DNA of 64,000 nt, taken from Amphibalanus amphitrite. Its lineage: Eukaryota > Arthropoda > Thecostraca > Balanomorpha > Balanidae. Numbering within the stretch: position 1 is the stretch's first letter; every line of letters begins with the position of its first letter. Of the stretch, positions 42,201 to 64,000 are shown in pieces. The notes under the pieces are model-generated. The model made no database searches. It saw only the letters and a program-made list of their open reading frames with translations, and was not told where the DNA came from. The position numbers and the translations under genes were made by a program. Location of the stretch: the NCBI RefSeq assembly GCF_019059575.1, contig NW_024881831.1:372001-436000 (forward strand), written 5' to 3'.

Positions 42201-44980
42201 AAGCAAATGTGATTAATAATGGCCCTGTTTTCACCATCCAGACACTGTGTGCACTGGTAGCTACGGCATACCATAGCATCACTCAAATGACGCTGCATGT
42301 GATCTCTTAGTTTATGATGAATCGTGTTTGGAACAGAGTGAGAGGTTCTGAAAAACCGTACCAAGAACAGAGGTTTGAGTTCAAATACTGCTAGCATGCT
42401 GCTGGACGCTGGTGCTGGTACCGCAGCGTGCTAGCGTTCTGGGATGCTGTCATAGCTTAGCGTCACAGTGAAGTTTGTTGACACTGCCATGGAAACCCAA
42501 TGCTCTGACACACGCAGCGCACTGCAGTGCTCTGCCGTGAAACACCACCCATGAACGCTGGTTGCATGACCAGGATCGGAGCAGTGTGGCAAACAGTGAT
42601 TTTAATTTTAATTGCACTTCCTAGAGATTAACAAGTTGTTGGTGAAATTGCTATTCATTATTCCTATTACCATTGTCTAAATTTCACATTTCAAGACAGC
42701 ATCAGCATTGACGTGTTATATAAAAAAAAGGTTTAGACTTCAGGTGGTCCCGGGTTCAGCTATTAAGTAGAACAAGGGCAAAATATTGTCAAAAAAAAAT
42801 ATTTTTAAAAAATACCTGCCTTCATCAACACCTCATCTAATCACATATCTCAATACAATCAAACAACAAGGCCCTAAAAGCAAAAACCGTTTGAATAACA
42901 ATGAAATATTTTGCAACCGCTGCACCATTACTGTCACGTACGCTATCCCTAGATTGGTTGCTGGTAAGCAGTGGTTGTCGTCATCAACTCGTCATGCAGC
43001 AGCTGATTGGGATGGGCGGGGCCTATTTTTATCCAGACGATAGAGAGAGCCGACACACGCGCCGAAAACGCACAAAGTCATTCGCCTTCCTTTTCTCAAT
43101 ATTCGCAGCAACGTTAAAGCTGTTTTTGACGTCATAGTTTTTTGCAAATCAAAAAGCTACTTCAGCAAAATCTACCCTTTGATTGGCTCGCTTTTTGATC
43201 TTTCCTCTAAATGACGTCATAAGAAAAAGAATTGCAAACTTTCAGCTCATACCACATTTAGGTTAACAGCTCAGTAAAAAAAGGTGAAGTGACTTCTCAT
43301 GCGTAAAGATATTATGTCACAAAATCTCTCTTACAATATGCTGTATATTCTTGTTTTTTTTTTCAAATTCTCTTTTCTCTATGCTATTTTTGACTTTATA
43401 TGATGTTTTTAAATATTATACTGAAACATGATGAATTTAGGGCATGTGCTTCAGTTTGACTTCCTTTACAGGATGATAATTTGTCAAAACTCATGACATC
43501 AAATAAAATATACCACCCCTGCTTTGACCGGATAAAAACAAACACAACATTTCTTGTGTGTTGCCGCCGTGCTGTGTGTTGGTGTGTTGTAGTGGACATG
43601 CCTAAGAGCTGGACTTTTTGCACGCGTTCCCCGCCAGGGGGCGCCACTGAGGAAGCACCCTCTGACGTCACGATAAAACTGCGCGCACTGTGCGCACGGT
43701 TCTGTAAGCAAGTAATATAGTGGTGGTTTCATGGTGGAAATTGGAATAAGTATTTTGACGTTGTAAAATTTTAAGCCGTTTTTGTGAAATTAATTGGTAA
43801 ATGCATTTCAAAAGTATTTATTTAAAGTGTGAAAGGAGAATAATTTGGAGAATATGGATATTTTTGTTCCAATAGCTTATTATGTGAGACATGATCGGTA
43901 CTAACGGGTACTTCTAAGAAGTAGTGAAGAAGTACCAAACAGCCTGCTCGGCTACGATCGTCAGCTGTCCTTTGGAGCTGGACTTCAACGCTGTAAAAAA
44001 AATATGTGCTGAATTAATTTTTAGTTTCACCAAAATATGAGCAATTTATCATTTCTTTTTCATTTTTGTAATTATTGTTGAGTGAAGAGATATGTTGCTA
44101 GTTCTGACAATATAAATTATTAATTAAAAAAACGAAATGCGACGGTAAGTATCTGCTACTAAATTATCACTAAAACCAAATACATGAAGAATCTTGCTAC
44201 CATTGCTTATAAAACGTGCTTATCAATACACAAATGTTTTATTTCAGACGAGAAGGATTCATTTGCCTGAAGTCTTGCGTCATGTGCTACTGCTTTGATT
44301 CCAAAGACGCTCTCCGGGTCGGGGTAATTTAGTTCTTCATCGATCGATAAGATTTTGATTCCATTGATATCCAAATTTCCCACAGCCGGCAATGGGAATC
44401 TCCTGTCGGTGTAAACGCCACGATAGTCCCATCCAACTCAAACACTGGGGAATATCCCCGCACTTTTGAGGACGGAAATCTATGGACCTGTTCGAAAAAT
44501 AGTGGATAAGATACGGCGAGTTTTATGGTTGGGTCTCCCTTCCGAGGCACATATTTACGGGGGATATTGGGTCATATTCCCCCGGTCATATTCCCTGTGA
44601 AGGTGCCCAGGTTGCTGCCGCTCGAATTTTGGTCGCCTACTTAACAAAACCTCCGTTGGTGCCATCTCAGTTTCCTCGAGGTCAGGCAACCTTCACACGC
44701 CGTTGGCTACCTTGGCTGGCCGGCGACTCGTTCCCCTCGTGGCGACGCTCTTGACATCCAGTCAAAAGTTGGAGTGGCTGGCGCCCCCAGTGGGGGCCGG
44801 GGAAGGGGCAGTGGGCCTCCACGTTGCTCTCTTCCCGAGCCTATGGTGACTTGGCTCAACTCTCCTCAATAGAATCTGGATTCTGCACGCTGTATTAACA
44901 TGGGCGTAGACACCACTACGGACAATACGGACAGTGGGTGTGACAATCAGTAGTGCCATTCATATAGAGGGTGTCATATA
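39282..44980. other. Gene-free stretch
   Basis: No gene is supported across about 5.7 kb. A GC-rich island lies at 40940-41500. A minus-strand open stretch at 41939-42397 has a zinc-finger-like CRSYQCTQC pattern but is not convincing. A hAT-like solo end (CAAGAGCGTCGCCACGAG, minus sense) ends near 44754. A 27-bp segment at 43594-43620 has an inverted near-copy at 47224-47250. Confidence 0.4.
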
Positions 44981-45702
44981 TGAGCGGAGAGGCAACAGTA
45001 CAGCTGAGCGGAGAGACAACATTAAAACAACAGTACAGCTGGCGTTGCATGGAGCTGCAGGCAACCGGACAGCGGAGGCTTGCGAAAAATAAACAATTCG
45101 TCACTTCAACGTATAAACAATAGTATAAAAAGCAACATAAACACATATTCTCATGGTCGTACCCATGCACTAGCGGCTCACGGCGGGCACAGGCACGCAG
45201 TGTGGTAGCGGTACCGGATCACACGTCATGGGCGTTGTCTCAGCATAGGTTGTTATGAGCGGAGAGGCAACAGTACAGCTGAGCGGAGAGACAACATTAA
45301 AACAACAGTACAGCTGGCGTTGCATGGAGCTGCAGGCAACCGGACAGCGGAGGCTTGCGACGGGTACAGGCACGCAGTGCGGTAGCGGTACCGGATCACA
45401 CGTCATGGGCGTTGTCTCAGCATAGGTTGTTATGAGCGGAGAGGCAACAGTACAGCTGAGCGGAGAGACAACATTAAAACAACAGTACAGCTGACGTTGC
45501 ATGGAGCTGCAGGCAACCGGACAGCGGAGGCTTGCGAAAAATAAACAATTCGTCACTTCAACGTATAAACAATAGTAAAAGCAACATAAACACACATTCT
45601 CATGGTCGAACCCATGCACTAGCGGCTCACGGCGGGCACAGGCACGCAGTGCGGTAGCGGTACCGGATCACACGTCATGGGCGTTGTCTCAGCATAGGTT
45701 GT
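44981..45702. repeat. Tandem repeat, about 270 bp unit, three copies (one shortened)
   Basis: Copies start near 44981, 45255 and 45434 with TGAGCGGAGAGGCAACAGTA. Each contains a second GAGCGGAGAGACAACATTAA, then GCATGGAGCTGCAGGCAACC, and ends GTCTCAGCATAGGTTGTT. The middle copy lacks an internal block of about 90 bp (the AATAAACAATTCGTC stretch). The shared open frame on the minus strand is repetitive and not supported as a gene. Confidence 0.9.
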
Positions 45703-45866
45703 TCGCAATCTAGTTGAAGCCTAAGAAGACGGCCAGTGGGGTCTCACTGATGCTGAGGCGACCTCGGAGACGATGCGTCGCCCCTCCTGTCGGCGACCTG
45801 CGGTGAGCAGGACTCCAGATAGCTGTCTGGCACGTTGCCGACACTGCCAGACGCTGTCAGCAGGCC

Positions 45867-45976
45867 TCACTTCTGCAAGTGATGTGCAGATGGACGCCAG
45901 GTGACTTCGTCTGCAGGCGATTCCGGAGACCGCGGCCTCACCAGGCAGTACCACCTGCATCGCCATGTCGGTGTTT
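45867..45976 (-). CDS. PHD-finger exon, C-terminal part
   Basis: The acceptor CATTTCTAG is followed, in the phase set by the previous exon, by TPTWRCRWYCLVRP. This supplies the conserved Trp and the last two Cys. The frame ends at TGA 45867-45869. Confidence 0.55.
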
Positions 45977-46553
45977 CTAGAAATGGAAAAATAACAGTAT
46001 CGGTGAAGGACAAGCAATACAATGTATTCTGTTTTCCTCTCTTGCAGGTATACGTAATCTACAATTATCATTGTTCCTATTTCATTCAACTGAACCTGAA
46101 AATTCCATATTGGCACATTGTTTGACTAAATCTGTGTAGTTGGAAACAGGGGCGACGCCACGGTGCGACGACTGGAGGGGACATTGACCATTTTGGAGGG
46201 GCTCGGACCATTTCAAGTTGATTCTTTCCATGCAACGCCATAGGCGTAATGTTAAAAATTTTAAAAAGTGGAGGGACGAGATCCCCTCCGTCCCCCCCCC
46301 TGTGGCGACGCCCTTGGTTGGGAAGCAGATTGTTTGAAATACATGTTTGGCTGAACAGTGCAGAAAATATTTCATTGATCACTATAGCTGCAACAAAAAG
46401 ACTGAGACAGAAAACATTTGCGCTTACCTGGCTCCTTAGACAGTCCCGCGCAACGGAAGTGGTACCATTTATCACAGCCTTCGCATCTGACCATTGGTGC
46501 TGCACTGATGCTGCTGCACTCCCCACATTCCCAGTACATTAGGAGCGTGTTGG
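45867..46553 (-). CDS. PHD-finger gene (gene-level entry, partial)
   Basis: Two minus-strand exons, 46428-46553 and 45867-45976, rebuild a PHD zinc finger across a phase-1 splice: CGEC, CEGC, WYHFRC, then WRCRWYC. PHD fingers bind histone tails or act as protein-protein modules. The last Cys pair is spaced C-x3-C instead of the usual C-x2-C. After the finger, 26 residues lead to a TGA at 45867. A strong internal donor (TACTGCCTG/GTGAGG) offers an alternative in which the gene continues. The upstream part is not found. It could be a host gene, or the PHD of a transposon-encoded protein. Confidence 0.65.
46147..46316. mobile_element. hAT-type MITE, 170 bp, in the PHD-gene intron
   Basis: The ends are CAGGGGCGACGCCAC and the complement of CAAGGGCGTCGCCACAGG. 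The flanks GTTGGAAA (46139-46146) and GTTGGGAA (46317-46324) match at 7 of 8. The interior includes TTTCCATGCAACGCC, also present in the family-D copies. The termini resemble those of the large element at 34710. Confidence 0.88.
46428..46553 (-). CDS. PHD-finger exon, N-terminal part
   Basis: It has the acceptor CTTTTCACAG and the donor GTAAGC. It reads MYWECGECSSISAAPMVRC, then EGCDKWYHFRCAGLSKEP. The first six zinc ligands (four Cys, one His, one Cys) are all in place. Confidence 0.75.
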
Positions 46554-46844
46554 CTGTGAAAAGATTACATGAGTCATGGCGCATACATGAATAGTAAGAT
46601 GTTTTATATGTTTAACATCGCATAGCAAAGACAAAACAGCTGGGAGTCAAGTGTAAGCCAAAGTGTAAGCCCTGCCATGTTTTGCAGACTGGATTTTAAG
46701 CAAGAAAAGCTTTGCTAAAAATGACGCTTGACGAAGCCTCATCCTACTGGGCTGTCTGACATGTCTCCCTGTAAAAAGCATGTGGCCCTTATATTGTATA
46801 TATGATGAATATGTTAATAATGCAGAGAAAACACAGTATAAATT

Positions 46845-46895
46845 ATACCCAACGTTTCATCTTAATCGACTTTGTCAAGGGTGTTTGAACAGCTT
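46845..46895 (-). repeat. Second Penelope-like terminal motif (candidate)
   Basis: The minus strand reads ACCCTTGACAAAGTCGATTA, then AGATGAAACGTTGGGTATAA. The order ACCCTTGA, AAAG, GAAACGT, GGGTA is the same as at 15715-15775, and the outer bases can pair. No coding part of such an element is nearby. Confidence 0.4.
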
Positions 46896-47994
46896 GAGAT
46901 GAGTGAAGTGTAAGGGTACCTAGGTACATCTGAAAATAAACTGAATCTGCGTTCAATAAACATTGATTTTGATAATACATTTCACAACTCAACTGCTAAT
47001 AAGTTAGCACGACAGATAACTAACAATCGCATGAAGAACTTCTTGATTCGCCTTGACATCACATTGTCGTCCGAACGAATGTTGTCTGAAGTTACACATT
47101 TGTTTTTTCTGCGCAGCATTTGTGTTTGCCATTTACCGCACTAAATGTTCGCCAGCGGTGGTGACTTTTCCTTACCTGCTCACGAAACGTCACACACGAC
47201 ATGACGTCACCCGAAGACGTCATCAAAAAGTCCAGCTCTTAGGCGTGTCCTGTTGTAGTCAAGGCCAGTTGTAGTCGTCTGCTCTTTGGTCCGCTTTGCG
47301 CTTCGGTAATGACTCCCTGCTTATGAAATTATTAAAATTGATTGATTTGCCATGCAGGGTGAGGTGAACACAATCCCCTGAGAAGTCGCTGGCCTGAAGT
47401 TGAAGTTAGGTGAGACTGTAGTAATTGTTCATCGAGGTCAGCCGTCAGTTTCGGGCCATGGATTAATAAAAATCACTTCCTAGCTAGTCAGTTACCCTCA
47501 GGGTATCGTCTTACTCTTAGATATTTTATTATATCGTAGGCATTATACATACATTATACATCATAAGTATTATACATCTATTCGTTGTACAGGTCATTCA
47601 CGTTTTAAGTACAGACAACGTACAATAAGTACCTACCTATCTTGATTTAAGTAAGCACAGACATTGGCAGCACATTAAGAAGAGGTTAGTACAACTGGCA
47701 CATTGGAACATTAGTGTGCCTTGCGTGAAAAGTAGTAAGCCAGCTCTGGAGTCTGGATTGTCATAGAATCATGGCTAGTTTCGACCTTGAGTCTTTGTGC
47801 AATGAACTTCCTAGCTGATTACAGTTGTGCTTTTATCATTATTTTAATGTTTTTTATATCAGTGTTTATACTGCTTGATATTTTAGCATAAGGGCAAAGG
47901 TGTATCCATCTTGTACCTACCCTGGACCGTTGGTGCAGTGTGCACAGTGTCATAACAATGCTGACCGTTCATTGTGCATCTCCTTCATTTGCAG
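46896..47994. other. Gene-free stretch upstream of PPP4R4
   Basis: AT-rich. It includes a TGACGTCA-containing stretch at 47190-47225 and TATTATACAT-type simple repeats at 47530-47580. The promoter and a first non-coding exon of PPP4R4 probably lie here or upstream, but cannot be placed. Confidence 0.45.
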
Positions 47995-63729
<15,735 letters not shown>

Positions 63730-64000
63730 GTGAGTCGGTCCGAGAGTCGGACTTTCGTTGTCATTGAAATATGAGGCATGTATTATGGGCTCAATTTTGT
63801 ACAGTTTTTCTTAAATGCACCGTATCGGTATTGAAGTAGCAATGCCGGATATAGGGTGTTAAATGGATAAAAACCATGAATTTAATGTAAGGCTTTTGTT
63901 GGCTTTTTGTCAGCGGTTGGGAACTATCATAAAATTGGCTGGGACGTGTTAGTGGATTTTTTTTTTTTTTGTTAGTGATCACGAGAAATGAATAGATAAG

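Noticed and set aside
41939..42397. Minus-strand ORF with CRSYQCTQC and nearby His/Cys
   Set aside because: The spacing is not that of a proper C2H2 finger, and no splice sites or flanking domain support it.
45170..45619. 149-codon Cys/Ser-rich minus-strand ORF
   Set aside because: It repeats itself with the tandem unit and has no recognisable domain.

Overview
This is a window of nuclear DNA from an animal, most likely an arthropod and plausibly a crustacean. The evidence is spliceosomal introns with GT-AG borders, animal-type proteins (GPATCH3, RPB11, mu-crystallin, PPP4R4), GC-rich coding exons in AT-rich surroundings, and a heavy load of DNA transposons. The species cannot be named from the sequence. 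There is no bacterial-type operon, CRISPR array or rRNA. I did not run a tRNA search.

Layout. 0.2-2.8 kb: a hAT-type element with a PIF/Harbinger-type element nested inside it. 4.4-15.6 kb, minus strand: a multi-exon gene I could not identify. Six short exons chain in phase, and a 2.3-kb 3' exon encodes a charged, Ser-rich tail with a nuclear localisation signal. Its introns hold a mariner-type element and MITEs. 14-24 kb: transposon-rich, with a LINE 3' end split by a TTAA-flanked piggyBac-type MITE, a second such MITE inside a hAT-like repeat, and three hAT elements nested inside one another. 25.6-33.9 kb: a compact gene island with GPATCH3 (+), a ZAD-like two-exon gene (+), POLR2J/RPB11 (-) and a mu-crystallin/ornithine cyclodeaminase family gene (-). 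34.7-39.3 kb: a 4.56-kb hAT-type element carrying a 2.75-kb Foldback-like palindrome built from 14-16 bp tandem repeats. 39.3-47.9 kb: gene-poor, with a tandem repeat and two minus-strand exons of a PHD-finger gene. 48.0-63.7 kb: the 5' part of PPP4R4 (+), eight phase-consistent exons with a 12-kb second intron full of simple repeats. The gene runs off the right edge.

The four genes of the island have separate housekeeping or metabolic roles (RNA/innate signalling factor, possible DNA-binding adaptor, Pol II subunit, ketimine reductase), and nothing links them in one pathway. The most remarkable content is the nested mobile DNA. Insertions can be read from intact target-site duplications and, in three cases, checked against an empty site or a restored reading frame inside this same window. 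Identifications rest on recognition of conserved motifs and on splice-phase checks. No database search was possible.
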